Source of the DNA: Podospora bellae-mahoneyi
Lineage: Eukaryota; Ascomycota; Sordariomycetes; Sordariales; Podosporaceae
Length of the DNA: 64,000 bases
Direction of reading: 5' to 3'
NCBI RefSeq assembly: GCF_035222275.1
Contig: NC_085884.1
Coordinates: forward strand, 2,542,001 to 2,606,000
Shown: in pieces, positions 22,696 to 34,123 of the stretch
How the letters are laid out: every line of letters starts with the position of its first letter
Numbering within the stretch: position 1 is the stretch's first letter
Translations under genes and position numbers: made by a program
Notes under the pieces: generated by a model
What the model saw: only the letters and a program-made list of their open reading frames with translations
What the model was told of the DNA's origin: nothing
Databases searched by the model: none

Positions 22696-23681
22696 CTAGT
22701 TCAAGCACTGGGAATACCACTGGTTAGAAGCACGGCACGTCCCCTGGCTGCAGCACGTTGGCCCATTCCACCCGCTGCCACCGCACTGTCCCCAAAGAGC
22801 CGCGCAGTTGCCGCCCGGGTTGCTGGGTTGAGTGGGCTGAGGCGTGACGGGAGTGGTAGGGTTGGTGGGAGTGGTGCCGCCGCCGGACTGGTTCAGCCTC
22901 GCGCGGACAAAGGTGAGGGCTTGCTGTCCGTACTTGGTGCCGTAGGCCTGGTGAGCCTGCTGGTCATTGCCGGTGCAGCAGTACGGGTCGACGCTGTCGC
23001 AGTAGTTTTGGATCTTGCTGGCCGAGTTGGAGCCACAGACGTAGCCGCGGGCGCGGGCGGCGAACTGGTTTCCACGTTAGCAACCACTCTTGTTTCGTGA
23101 ATCTGGATAAAACTTACACCCTGAGCTTGGCATGTGCCGACGTTGTAAGAAAGACCAGCAACATATCTGGGAGAGCCCATAAAGATGGCCGCCTTGACCT
23201 GGTTGAGCGCGCTGGCGGAGATGGGAGGGGTGGTGGTGTTGATGTTGGAGCCAGCATCCGGCCCACCGCAGACGGCGTTGTCCATGATCTGACCACCTTG
23301 GGAGTAGCCAACCAAGACGATCTGAGTGTTGGGGCAGCGGGTGTGGAAGTTGTTCACAGCCGTAGCGACGGCGTTGGTGCCTTGACGAGCAGACTCGCCA
23401 TACTGTACACCGCCGCAGCTGGCCTGACCGCCGCAAGCAGGATACTGGATCGCCTCGCTGGTGGCACCGGGGAAGGCCTGCAGAATGAGGTTGACAACCT
23501 GACCGGCGGTGCCGAAACCGGGAGCGACAGTGGTCTCACGGGCACCGAAGACGTGGATCTGGGGGCATTGGCGCTTGGCGAGAACAGCCGCCTCGGCTTC
23601 CTCAACGTCAATAGGCGAACCACTGACGACCAGGGAGTGGGCGAGCAGGAGGAGAAAGGCGTTCTTTGGTGATGGCCACAT
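22696..23681 (-). CDS. Acetylxylan esterase/cutinase-type esterase (CE5) with CBM1
   Basis: Two exons, 23681-23118 and 23064-22696, give 310 residues; the intron (GTAAGT...CTAAC...CCAG) joins [17 protein letters not shown]. Order: signal peptide (about 1-22), propeptide ending in Lys36-Arg37 (Kex2-like site), CE5 alpha/beta-hydrolase domain with nucleophile Ser127 in GYSQG, and Asp/His in the DSVDPYC and HQAYG regions, then a Pro/Thr/Asn linker and a C-terminal CBM1 ([21 protein letters not shown] onward) that ends at QWYSQCLN. Paired cysteines fit the family disulfides. Secreted; CE5 members with a cellulose-binding tail are usually acetylxylan esterases acting on plant hemicellulose, so that is preferred over true cutinase. 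Intact. Confidence 0.9.
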
Positions 23682-24544
23682 GGTGATTGTTTGTTGCGGT
23701 AGTTGACCGGGATGTTGTTTTCCAGCTGCAGATTATCCAAGAATAAATCAGATGTAGACGAGGCAAGCGGTCCCTTTTATACTCCAAACGGCCATGTCAG
23801 GGTGAGGAAACAAGCACCACGATCTGCATTGACTTCCCCAGACATATTGCCGGTCCCCATCGCGACTGATACCATGACGTACACCCTCCACGACCCTTGG
23901 TAGCATTCCGTTGCTCCGCCGAGCTCGCGTACGGAGTTTATCGTGCTGGTAAAAGTCGTCGAGTTGTATTCCTCTGCCAATTTGTCCCAACAAACAACCC
24001 GTGACGCCGGTCGTCCCACCAATCGAGAATATTTCGAGAAGTATTAGTCTGTTATGCGGCCAGCCTGCCAGCGGAGTGTGGATCCACAGTGGTAGCAGAC
24101 GAGGTTACATCCCAGGAGAATACCCGCGAAGAACTATTCTGGAGCATACACCTTGTTAGCCTCATAGATCCGCTTTCCCAATTTCGTTCGACTGCCGCTC
24201 GTGAAAGCTTGGTCCTGGTACCCGGTTGTGTGTTGCGGTGGCTTGTTTCCCGCCCAAGGGAATGCGGGGGGTCACATCGCAAGAGGAGGGCCAGAGGTTT
24301 CGACTTTAACACATTTAGCCTGAAATCGTCAGGCCCCGGCTGCCGGCACCGTCTGCCACGGGGCCATCGGGCTGCTGCCACGCGTTGGACCCGCTATCAC
24401 GTTTCAGGACACGGACGAATATCCGTATGATCAGATTGGGCTGGTGAGATGTCGGTCTTGTCCGAGAGGGCGATGTCTTGAAAGGCCCAAGTCAAGACCC
24501 TGCACTTCAACCATGTTCTCGATGCTCATCTTGTCTCATCAACC
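23682..24544. other. Upstream region of the CE5 gene
   Basis: 860 bp, presumably including the inducible promoter of the esterase (TTTTATACTCC at 23776 could be a TATA-like element on either strand). No gene recognised. Confidence 0.5.
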
Positions 24545-26580
24545 TCAAACAATGGCAAATGGCGGCAATCCGAAGCGGATGCCTCTCCGTTCATGAAGCC
24601 GAGCAAGGGACAATTCCAACATGATGATACTGGATTGAGGAGCCTTTGAATGGGCGTAGTATGATAGGGACATTGCTTCCGTGCAAGACGCACACAAGAT
24701 CACCGGCCTGGGAACCTCGGAGGCACATCCCCAATGGCCGTCTTGTGCCTGAAAAGGAACCATTCCTTGGATCAAATACCCAATCTCACCAAATAAGCCG
24801 AGGATGTGATGACTGTCGTCCCAGTTCACCCTGAACCACTCCAATTTCGGTTCAAAATTGCTTTGTTGAATCTCAGAGGCTGTCCATAAGTTTTGCATTA
24901 TCCATTTTAGAGTGTTGAATGTTGATGTCCGTTCCCTAACTGCTCTGCCAAAGAGCCACCGAGCTCCGAAAAGTCTGTCGGGTAGGTTGGCTGAGTTCTG
25001 GCTCAAGCTGATATGAGTATGGCCAACATTGTCCGATGCCCTTTGAAGAATACGACGTCACTGAGTGGCGTGGTAAAGTCACACAAAAGTACGCGCGTGA
25101 TAGTAAGAAGGGATGGGATTCTGCTGCTGTGTGTCCGGTATTGAGAGACAAACTTGACGATGAAGCGCAATAGGGCTGTCGAAATAGCGGAACTGTTTAA
25201 CGGCAACGAACGCTCGGGGTTACTGGAATCGGGCAAAGGCAGCAAAGCACATCCATGATCTGTTGAACCATCCGACCAAAGACTTTCAAGCAGCCGTCGG
25301 CTAGGCCGGGTAAGACATGAACAGGCCCAAAACCTTGGTCAACGTTACCAAGCAGCCATGGGGGAGTACCAAGGGGCTTTTTCGCTATGCCGGAAAAGTG
25401 GGGAACCCATGTTGGACAGCCAGCTGGGTAGTCAAAGAAGCCGATACCTGCCATAAAGAGAAACTTGAGTTCACAGAAATTGGGGGTCTGGTGTGTTTGG
25501 GACTGGTAGTCTTGTCCATGTCCTTACCCACTCCGTCCATGGGCCATACTGTGGCTTGTCATGCGTGCAATCCGGGTTGATAGCCAGGCCGGTTACACCA
25601 AGCATGCCGTTGACATAGTCTTTCTCATTTGTGGCCTGGAGCTAGGCAGCGGCGTAGGCAAGGTCATAGACTGTCATTCTTGCATTCTCGGTTGGGCCTG
25701 GTTGTTGTGAGGTGTTGGCAAAGGTAAGCCTCCTGTTTCGTGTATATTGGATGGTGTATACCTTCTCCTGACGGGGTGGAGTCTTGAAGATGGTCCTCCA
25801 AATCCTCCGCTGGAAGAAGCTCGGGGCATGACCGCAGCACCACCGATCAATTTGGCGGACAGCATCGGCAATGTGTTCCAGCATTGAGTATGGTGTAGCT
25901 GCAAGCGGGCAGGCCAGCAACAAGCGGTCTGCGAGCACCGCTTCCTGAAAGATCGATATCCGATACCAATAAGGCAAATCCAGCAAAAGCCACACGGCAG
26001 ACCAGATGGTGTTTCCTGGACCGGGGGCGGGATGTTCCGTGTCGGTCGGGTCTAGGTCGCAGAGATGAGGAAATAGAAAGCTAAGCCAAGCCAAGTCTTT
26101 TTCTGTTATTTGTCCCTCCCATTCGCCAGCGGGCCTCATTTCGGACATGGTCTTGAACAATGGACTGAGGCCAACGATGCACTTGAGTGCCTTGGCTACA
26201 CGATCCGGGTCAGTTGTGCCTAACCAGCCGATGGCGAGTTCGGCTGATGCGTAGAGGGTGACCACAGTTGAACATGTGAGGCGCGTTTGGCATTATCACT
26301 TTGGTCGATGCCGATGCCAACAGCCCAGAGCCGGAGCGTGGCGGGGTCCCTGTCGCGAAATTCGGCTTGCCAATGTGTCTTGACAGAATTCAAGGCCGCA
26401 TGTAGAGCTTGAAGTGATGTTGACTTGGACACCGTTGACGAGAATAGGATCAGTCACAGTCAGGCGGAGGTCGCCCCATACATAAGACAATGTAGTGAAC
26501 GAAGACACATCTTGGACCAAGGCAATTGTGTCGAGGTGGCAATTGAGTCGGCCTTCAAACTCACCCGCAATCCTCAAGAG
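24545..26580 (-). pseudogene. HET-domain gene, decayed
   Basis: Minus-strand pieces read FTTLSYVWGD with ILVNGVQVNITSS (start of a HET domain), a garbled LWIDAICINQSD block (LWAVGIGIDQSDNAKRASHVQL), YASAELAIGWLG, then AGIGFFDYPAGCPTWVPHFS and HHILGLFGE toward the C terminus. The order is right for one HET protein read from about 26580 down to 24545, but the pieces lie in different frames with several breaks, so it is called a pseudogene. It is the third HET locus in the window and differs from the other two in sequence (VNGVQVNITSSL-type HET). The neighbouring intergenic DNA is of ordinary composition, so RIP is not the obvious cause. Confidence 0.72.
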
Positions 26581-26690
26581 CTGTATTTCCTTTCAAGAGG
26601 GGTCAAGAGGCTGGTTGACATCGTGGCGAGCGGCATCCATGGTTCTGGCAAGCACGCAGCTGCCTGATGTTGCTCGCCTTCTAGGTTGAG

Positions 26691-27537
26691 GATATCAATT
26701 ACCCCGCAAAATTCCAAGGCAGCTCCGGTCAGCCATGTTCAGTTGCACTCAGCCTTGCACAAGCATGAACAGCCAATCAGAAATATTGGCGACATTCTGC
26801 CACTTTTACATCTGGGAGACTTGAATCAATAGTTCATATCATGGCGTCAAGTGAGTTGAATACGAGTCGCTAACTTGACAAATAGCCCATACTATTACCA
26901 GTACGCACCCGTTTCGTGAAGGCTGTCATGAGATTTCAACCATGGTGTCTGGTTGACTACACGATACAACCCACCACCCATTAAATATTTTTGAAAGTTG
27001 AGCGGTTCAAGTATTTCAAGATGTGGACCAGGATTCTACTCTTAGTGACTTGGTCTGAGGCACCAGTCAGGTTATCTTACTCGGAGCGTGACATTCTAGT
27101 GATGTGACAGTCTGGTGGTGATGGTGTTGTCAATATTGACGCAGGCCAAGGCCCGTATTTTCCACCCACGGAACGTTGAAAGCGGGATAAGCACGGAAAG
27201 ATTCCAACGGCATGGCTTTCAGCCCTAACGTTGCTTTGGTGGAGTTGATTGGCCGGTGCGGCATCGGGATGCCGTATGCGGCCAACAGGCGCAGTGAGCA
27301 GAGTTGAATACGAGATCAGGTGACGCGCTGGCCAATGGCAAGGTGAAGGGCTAAATCATGTTACCCATCCTATCCACCAACGACGACGTCCGGGTCAGGA
27401 CATATGAAGATACCTGGTGGTATATAATACTCAGCCAACGGCCACTTCCATTTCCACTTCATCTCTGCTCTGTTCTCAAGAGCCACACTGAAAGTCACGA
27501 GTCTTGATCCAATCACGACAAAAATCTAACCACAACA
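26691..27537. promoter_or_regulatory. Promoter region of the small secreted protein gene
   Basis: About 850 bp. A TATA-like TATATAATAC at 27421-27430 lies about 110 bp before the start codon at 27538, followed by a pyrimidine-rich leader. The left part contains nothing recognisable. Confidence 0.5.
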
Positions 27538-28164
27538 ATGAAATCAATACTCCTCCTTCTCTCCTCCATCTCCCTAGCCGCTTCAGCCTGCGCCCAAGGA
27601 AAGGACTACTTCTTCCGTTATGTGGCCGGCAACTCTGTGATTAACGGCCAGCGCCTCCGCGGCAACTTCTCCATCCCATATGTTTCTCCTGGCGTCTCTC
27701 ACGCGCCGTACAACCCATCCGACCACTTCAACCGCATCCATCTGAACACTTCCCTCACATCAACGGCACCTAAGGTGCTCCTGGTTGTGCCGACCAACCC
27801 CCATCCTCCTCCTGTACCTGGATACTATGGCTTGTCCAATGCAGAAGGTTTTGATTCGGCCTATCGGCTGGTGTACTCTTATCGACCGGAGGAGGCGGGC
27901 AACGGCTTTGTGTACCGGAATTGGAGGACGAATGGGAACCTCTTGAGGTTTGACATTGGTGGTGCGAGTGATGATGGGTATCGGTGGATTGCTGTCCGGG
28001 AGGTGACACAGGCCGGGAATGAGAGATGGGTGCCATGGTGGGTGAAGCCGACGGTGGCGAACTTTGCGACTTTGGAGGGTTGGGAGTACGATATTGCCGA
28101 GCTGGAGTTGGTGGAGGCGACGGGGCCGGTGAACTCACTTGCGCCTGGGGGGGTGCAGGAGTAG
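27538..28164 (+). CDS. Secreted protein of unknown function
   Basis: Single exon, 208 residues, starting at an ATG in good context (CACAACAATG). Residues 1-19 form a signal peptide (MKSILLLLSSISLAASACA). The mature part has almost no cysteine, one N-glycosylation-type site near NFS, aromatic-rich stretches (RWIAVREV, WVPWWVKP) and no domain that I recognise. The TATA-like box and short leader suggest strong, regulated expression. Base use on the coding strand is ordinary. A lectin-like or beta-sandwich fold would fit the alternating pattern but that is a guess. Confidence 0.75.
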   Translation: MKSILLLLSSISLAASACAQGKDYFFRYVAGNSVINGQRLRGNFSIPYVSPGVSHAPYNPSDHFNRIHLNTSLTSTAPKVLLVVPTNPHPPPVPGYYGLSNAEGFDSAYRLVYSYRPEEAGNGFVYRNWRTNGNLLRFDIGGASDDGYRWIAVREVTQAGNERWVPWWVKPTVANFATLEGWEYDIAELELVEATGPVNSLAPGGVQE

Positions 28165-28581
28165 GCTAATCATGAATTGATGATGACAAGGGGGGAGGGT
28201 GGTGGATTTCCTCGTGCAAATGATACCAGATAACAGCCATGATGAATATTCGAAAGTAAATAGACTTAACCGTTGCTATGACACTGTTTTTACCTCCCCC
28301 CCCTTTTTTTTGGGATTCAGGGATGCGTGCCTCGGCTCCCATTGCTGCCTGAATGCAGCCCAGCAAAATCGGTCTTTAGCGCCTGTCCTCTCCACTGGAG
28401 CCCCTGTCCTCTTCAAGGGCATCCTCCAATCGTGTCCACCACTGCCTAAAAGCAGGGATTCTCTTTCATCTTTATAAACAACAACACTACCTCCCGCCCA
28501 CAAGAACGTCGCCTTTTCCAATCCAACATCAACTCTCACAACCAAACTCTCCATTGTTTGGTCCTGTCCATCATCACCAAA
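28165..28581. other. Intergenic spacer
   Basis: About 415 bp with a pyrimidine-rich stretch (28294-28310) and the presumed promoter of the following gene. Confidence 0.5.
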
Positions 28582-30267
28582 ATGGCCCCCAAAACGACCC
28601 TCACAATGGCCTCCATCACCGCCTCACTCACCCCGCAGGACCTCGCCAATGCGAGCGAAATCTCCTCCCTCCTCCTCAAAATCTACCAAACCCTCATCCA
28701 CATGCAATACCTCCCCGCAAAATCCCTCCACCCGGGCCCCCACGATCTCACTCGCCTCCTCCCCCTGTTCGAAAAGCTCCAATTGACACCCCAAATCATC
28801 TACCTCTACACCGTCCTGCCCTACGTCTCTTCCAAAGGCCACGACTTCTACCATGGCGGGTACTTTGCCGACTTTCGCAACAAGCGCGACGTCAAAGACG
28901 CCAGAAACACATTCTACGCCGACGACCGCCGGGAGCAGATGCGCCCTTGGATGACGCCGCTTAGCTTGTGCTGTAACCACTCGGCCGTGCTGTTTTATGA
29001 TTCCAGGCGGCATCGGATAGGCATTTTTAGTCAGTGCGATGACTGGAGTAATGATAAGGCGCTGAGGGCGAGGCATGGGGATACAAAGTTGGGGTTGACG
29101 CCGGTGGAAGACTTGGAGGTCGAGTCCGATTCTGAGCCCAGTAGTCAGGATGAGGGGAGTGAGCGGGATAGTGATGATGAAACGAGGTCGAGGAAGAAGA
29201 TGAAGAAACATTATCATCCGAAGTTGGGGTGCGGGAGCCAGGGGAGGAATGTGTGGGATGATATGCCTTCGAGGCCGGCAGGGGATGTGCTGAGGGATAT
29301 ACTCAGGGAGTATGAGACTTTGGAGGAGGTGCCATGGGTGTATGAGCATGGGTCGAGCCGAGACTGGCCGACGGGGGTGAAGCAGTTGTTTTTCAAGTAT
29401 GGGTGGCCGGGCAAACAATTTGCGAACAATGTCGAGGCGTTTGAGCTGGACACGATGCGGCTTGCGGCAATGGAGACTCTCAGGAGGCGCGCGAAGGACA
29501 TATGTGAGCAGGTCAAGCAAGCGAAGGAAAGGGTGGAGGAGAGGAATGGGCCCGACTTTCTGCTTTTGAGGCGACAGATTGCTACGGCCGAGACACCAGA
29601 CGAAGAATGGATCGCGAGGTATCAACTTTGGCGGAAGGAGCAAATCATCGAGCAATCAAAAAAGGAGCTGGAAGATGCAGAGGCAACGAGAGACCGGCGG
29701 TTTCCATCTGGGAACAAGCTTAGCATGTTTAACCAGAAGCCGGAGGATTGGATCCTGTGGGAGGTGCAAAAATGGAGGCAGGATATTGCCCGCGAGGAAG
29801 AGCACCTCCAGTCTGCCGTGGAGCAGGCCGAGATGTTCGCAGCTGGTCTCCTCGGCAATGAAGCCAATCTGGAATACATCAAAGACAACATCGAAAAAAG
29901 ACAAAACAACTTGGGGCTCCTCCGTAAAGTCTTGGAAATGAGTAAGGAGGACGCGGAGAGGCTATGCCCTGGGATGGAGGAGCTCCCAGTCGAGGATGAA
30001 AGCGCCAACACTGCCAGCTTCCACAACCGAGCCTATGCCATTGGTTGCTATGAGAAAGCGATTGACGAGATAAAAGGCTTCATGGCTACCGTGCCGATAC
30101 ATTGTACCAAAACAATACAGCTTCTGCAGGGAGAGATTGAAAATCACCGCGAGAACATCAAACGCAGCAATAAATGGTGGGACGGACACGAAGAGGCCAT
30201 AAGGAATTTCGAAAAGAGGAAGGAGGCCCTTGCTGTCATGAAGGCCAAGCAGAAGACGGAAGGTTGA
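28582..30267 (+). CDS. Fungal protein of unknown function with acidic linker and coiled coil
   Basis: Single exon, 561 residues, from the ATG at 28582. The N-terminal 200 residues (TPQDLANASEISSLLLKIYQTL; GHDFYHGGYFADFRNKRDVKDARNTFYADD) look like a conserved globular domain. An acidic/Ser linker follows (ESDSEPSSQDEGSERDSDDE) with a basic nuclear-localisation-like RSRKKMKKHYHPK. The second half is strongly alpha-helical and charged, with heptad-like stretches near residues 300-420 and 500-560 that predict coiled coil. No enzyme motif. I do not recognise the family; proteins of this layout are common in Sordariomycetes as hypothetical proteins. Confidence 0.72.
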   Translation: MAPKTTLTMASITASLTPQDLANASEISSLLLKIYQTLIHMQYLPAKSLHPGPHDLTRLLPLFEKLQLTPQIIYLYTVLPYVSSKGHDFYHGGYFADFRNKRDVKDARNTFYADDRREQMRPWMTPLSLCCNHSAVLFYDSRRHRIGIFSQCDDWSNDKALRARHGDTKLGLTPVEDLEVESDSEPSSQDEGSERDSDDETRSRKKMKKHYHPKLGCGSQGRNVWDDMPSRPAGDVLRDILREYETLEEVPWVYEHGSSRDWPTGVKQLFFKYGWPGKQFANNVEAFELDTMRLAAMETLRRRAKDICEQVKQAKERVEERNGPDFLLLRRQIATAETPDEEWIARYQLWRKEQIIEQSKKELEDAEATRDRRFPSGNKLSMFNQKPEDWILWEVQKWRQDIAREEEHLQSAVEQAEMFAAGLLGNEANLEYIKDNIEKRQNNLGLLRKVLEMSKEDAERLCPGMEELPVEDESANTASFHNRAYAIGCYEKAIDEIKGFMATVPIHCTKTIQLLQGEIENHRENIKRSNKWWDGHEEAIRNFEKRKEALAVMKAKQKTEG

Positions 30268-30546
30268 GAAACGGTCGCAGCAAAGATAGTCTTGGAAAGG
30301 CAAATAAACGAGTCAAATGCTGTTTCATCCCGTGTGCCCCACGCTGTGTATGCTATGCTCATGTAAGAGCCAGAGAGCCGCCTGCCAATGCTACCATGCA
30401 AGGACGCCAAAAGCCTAGCCAAAAATGCGTCAACTTGGGTTCGTATTTCCAATTTTCATGACGAAGTGCCGGGTTTCTTGGCATAAACAACATAGCTACT
30501 CCACGGTCAGTGTCTCATTTCATCAAGGCCACATGATGCCGACCTA

Positions 30547-31732
30547 CTAGGGCACCCAACTGTGCATGTTGCGGTCCACCACTTCATTTCTTGCCCTGGC
30601 CATCAAGACCTGAAAGTAAGTCTCGTCACCGCCAAGGATGTCCTTGTAGCCCCGTGCAAAGACATTCATGATGCCGTCCCTGTAGTGTGTCAACTCCAGG
30701 GCGCCAATCCTCTTGAGTCTCTCATCCTTTGGCCAGGGGTTGGTTGGAATCTTGTACATCTTTTGCACAATATCCTCGTATCCCTCCTCTTCCAGATACT
30801 TTGTCCAGCTCAACGGCTCCATCCCTGAGACGCCGACCTTGGCGGACATGTCGAAAAAGATCTGCGCCGTCTCCAGGTAGGCGCTATCCTTGGGCAGAGT
30901 GTCATCGTCGGATGAGAACAGTGGGACGGATGCGCCAAGCTGGAGGTATGCCCCCGGCTTCAGCGCCCTCTTGGCCTGGCGAAAGAGCCTCGGCCAGTCC
31001 CGGATGGCCATGATTAGTTCCCTTGCGTGAATGAAGTCAAACTTCTTCTCCCCCCAAAGCCAGTCGTTCTCGATGTCGTCGATCTCAAAACTGAGGTTGG
31101 GAGGGATGAGGTTCGGTTGGGTAGGCGCGAGATCGACGCCGATGACCTGGGCCGACGGAAACATGTCTGCCACCTCGATGGCCCAGATGCCAGAGCCCGC
31201 GCCAAGGTCGAGAATCTTTTGCGGGTCAGAAGGCACGGGGCAAATGAATAGGCGGTTGCCAAGGAGGAGGGTGAACTTGTAGTGCTGGAGATCATTGCGG
31301 TCCAGCTGTGCAGGGCGTCGGCGATTTGTCAGAAAGAACATGCAGATACCACCTGCAGAGCAAAAATACCTCCTCATCGTCAATGGGAAGCCATTGTTTG
31401 TGCATGCCGTATGCAGCATAAAGCCTCCCATTTTCCTCAACGCCGCGCCGAATGTCAGATGCGATGGAGCTCAAATACCGTGTCGATGTTGATTCCGCAT
31501 ATCCCTCATCGTCTGTCCACCGGTCGGGCTCGATGCTGTCGTTATCGGTGTCGGTGGCAGTGGGTGCCGAGAGACTCTCATTGAGCGAGGGCGCAATGCC
31601 GGGCTCGTCAAAGTCGCACTGTTGTTCGTTGGTATCGGTCTTGTCTGTCGCGAGGTGCTTGCCCTTGTCTTGACGTTGATCGTGGCCGGAGCCGAAGCCG
31701 GCTGGGTCGTCGTCATGATCTGTGTAGGGCAT
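30547..31732 (-). CDS. SAM-dependent methyltransferase, LaeA-like
   Basis: Two exons, 31732-31370 and 31305-30547, give 373 residues; the intron (GTATTT...GCACAG, 64 nt) joins LPIDDEE-LDRNDLQHYKF. The N-terminal 100 residues are acidic and disordered. The Rossmann motif I ILDLGAGSGIWAIEVA is at about 152-167, followed by VIGVDLAPTQPNLIPPN, DDIENDW and FDFIHARELIMAI, the text typical of LaeA/UMTA-like methyltransferases. LaeA itself is a velvet-complex regulator of secondary metabolism; most paralogues are of unknown substrate, so only the family is claimed. It is divergent from an O-methyltransferase gene across a 970-bp spacer, hinting at shared control. Confidence 0.87.
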
Positions 31733-32706
31733 TTTGATGGCAATCGCAACGACGAAGAAGGGAAGAAAGGATCATCATGATGCGTGTCAGATGGAAAAGC
31801 AGAAAGGTGGGGAAGAGAGTAATGGCAGGTGTCCCAAAGGGCCAAAGGGGCGCTCAGATTTCCTGTGGCTTGCCTGGACCTTGGGAGTCTTGAGGGTGGG
31901 TGACATGCAGCTTTTTTCGCATCCTGTGCTGGGTAGGTCTTTGTCCAGCCGTTCACTGACTGGCGGCTGTTCCGGGTTCCAATCCATCGGGACACATCGC
32001 CCCGGTCCTGTTTGTCCCTCGGCTGATAGGTGCGTCGCTGATCCACGGCTCGCTAATGTGATCGGGTCGGGTTTGTTCTTTTTTGTTTTCTGTTTCGTCC
32101 TCCGTGATGTCGCAGAAACAGACCATCTCAGCCGAACCGCCCCCGCCAGCATGTGCCTCCCTGGCACTGCAATAATAGCAGCGAACTGACCAATGAGAAG
32201 GGGCTGAGATGCACAACCCCAACCCCCCTCGTTTGTGTAACCAGGGCAGAGATAAGTCCGGTTGCTGCTAACAGGTATGGACGACCCGACAGTCTGGGTC
32301 CCGGGGCCGACAGGATGTTTGGGATTTTCATGACTTCCACTAGCCAATTCCACTGTGTTGCTCTTAATCTGTGGTGTGTAACAGCCTATCTGCTCTCCTC
32401 CCTGCGACCCCCGCATTCTCGACGACCACGGCCCCTCAGTTGAACCCCCGCACCAATCGCAATAGTATCATAGGCGGTTTGTACTTTTGTTCGATATTCT
32501 GTCCTCCTGTAGCTTCATGACCCTGGACCAGGCACTGCGGGGTATGTGAGCATCATCCCCGGTAGCCCCTTGTGGAAGATATCGCGACATGGTGATGGGA
32601 TTGGCTAGGTATTTAACATGCCGCTGCACCTCATCCATTGGGCCGCCCTTCTCTCTGCTACCAGCTGCCGCATCAACCGCTCCTCAGTGCAACCTCCAAC
32701 TCCGCC
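31733..32706. promoter_or_regulatory. Divergent promoter region of two methyltransferase genes
   Basis: 974 bp between the starts of the LaeA-like gene (left) and the O-methyltransferase gene (right). Ordinary composition with no repeats; specific factor sites were not identified. Confidence 0.5.
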
Positions 32707-34123
32707 ATGGCTTTACCCACCAAGCAAGAGGTCCAGGATCTCGTCAAACAGCTGACTGAAGCTGCCAACGCCTATGATAATTCCGCCAGTCTTGCCGGCC
32801 ATCTCGCCCGCACCGACATTATCGCAAGGGCGAAGGACCTCCAGCGTACCTTGATCACTGCCGAACAGACACCTGCCTATCATGGCCTAAACGTGAGTTT
32901 CTGTCACTACTCATCTGCACCAGATATCATATGCTGACTTTGTCGTTTGTGAACAGATGGCCGAGTTGATTGCTGCCCGCACCTTCATCAAGATTGGAGC
33001 TCTCGACGCCATCCCCGAGACGGGAACCATTTCCCTCGATGGTCTCTCCAAGGCCACCGGAGCCCAAGAATCTCTCCTCGGTTTGTTTATCAGATTCGAC
33101 AGCCTCGACCTTGTTATGTGACTGACCATGAATGGCAGAGCGCGATGCCCGTATTCTCGTGGCCACTGGCTTTCTGCTCCAGCCTTCTGCCACCACCCTT
33201 GCCTACGGTCACAGCAAGTTCAGCCTTGTCTACCGCGCTGGCTCGCCGGCCGGTTACTTCTTCCTTGCCCTCTATGACCAGTACCTCAAGCATGCCTACA
33301 ACTTTGACGACTATCTCGAGGCGCACGGCCAGGTCTCTGCGGCCCGCGAACCCGATGATCCCCTCCACAACCCCTGCACATGGAACGCAAAGCAGGATGG
33401 TGTGTCTGTCTGGCAGATCATGGCTCAGAACCCGGAGAAGCTGGACCAGTTCCAAAAGGGATTGGCCGGCATCGATGTTGCCGTCCCGCCCGTGGGTCAT
33501 TTTGACTTTTCATTGTTGAAAAATAGCGACGAGGAGAATGCTGCGGGGATCAAGGAGCTGGTTGATGTCGGGGGTGGCCATGGAGTGGTGTTGTCCAAGA
33601 TTCTCGCTGCTCATCCAGACTTGGGTGCTAGGAACACAGTGTTGCAGGAACGGAAGGACATTTGTGCTCTGGCCGCTGAACATCTGCCCGAGGGAGCAGT
33701 GGCGATGGAACATGATTTTACAAAGGAACAGCCTGTGAAAGGTAAGTCTGGGTCATTGTCCTGGTGGATTCTATGAATATTGCTGACTTCAGTTGCTCAA
33801 CAGGAGCGAAGGGCTATTTCTTCCGGATGATCATGCACGACTATTCCGACGCCGTTGCCTCAGGGATTCTGAAGCAGATCGTACCTGCCATGAACAACCA
33901 GTCCAGGGTCCTGGTCTGTGATATGATCTTGCCGCAAAAGGTTGGCGAGGCCGACTTTGCAGCGGCCGTGATGGATCATGCCGTTATGACCATGGGTGGC
34001 AAGGAAAGAACTGAGGAAGGCTTCAGAAAGATCTTTGACGCTGCTGGACTGGAGTTGGTCAAGGTTTGGAGGGCCCCGGGCGTTCCCGGTGGTGTGGTTG
34101 AGGGAAGGCTGAGGGCTAACTGA
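32707..34123 (+). CDS. O-methyltransferase (COMT-like, secondary metabolism type)
   Basis: Four exons, 32707-32892, 32957-33080, 33139-33741 and 33804-34123, give 410 residues. An N-terminal winged-helix dimerisation part (AARTFIKIGALDAIPETGTISLDGLSKATGAQESLLERDARIL) precedes the SAM domain with motif I VDVGGGHG at 245-252 and the catalytic-type His316 in RMIMHDYSD, as in plant/fungal O-methyltransferases that act on aromatic or polyketide hydroxyls. Splice sites are canonical (GTGAGT, GTTTGT, GTAAGT; three AG acceptors). Cytosolic. No polyketide synthase is adjacent, though an NRPS-like gene sits at the far end of the window. Apparently intact. Confidence 0.9.

Noticed and set aside
31452-31732. 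Frames opposite exon 1 of the LaeA-like methyltransferase
   Set aside because: Antisense shadows of an acidic, disordered N terminus.
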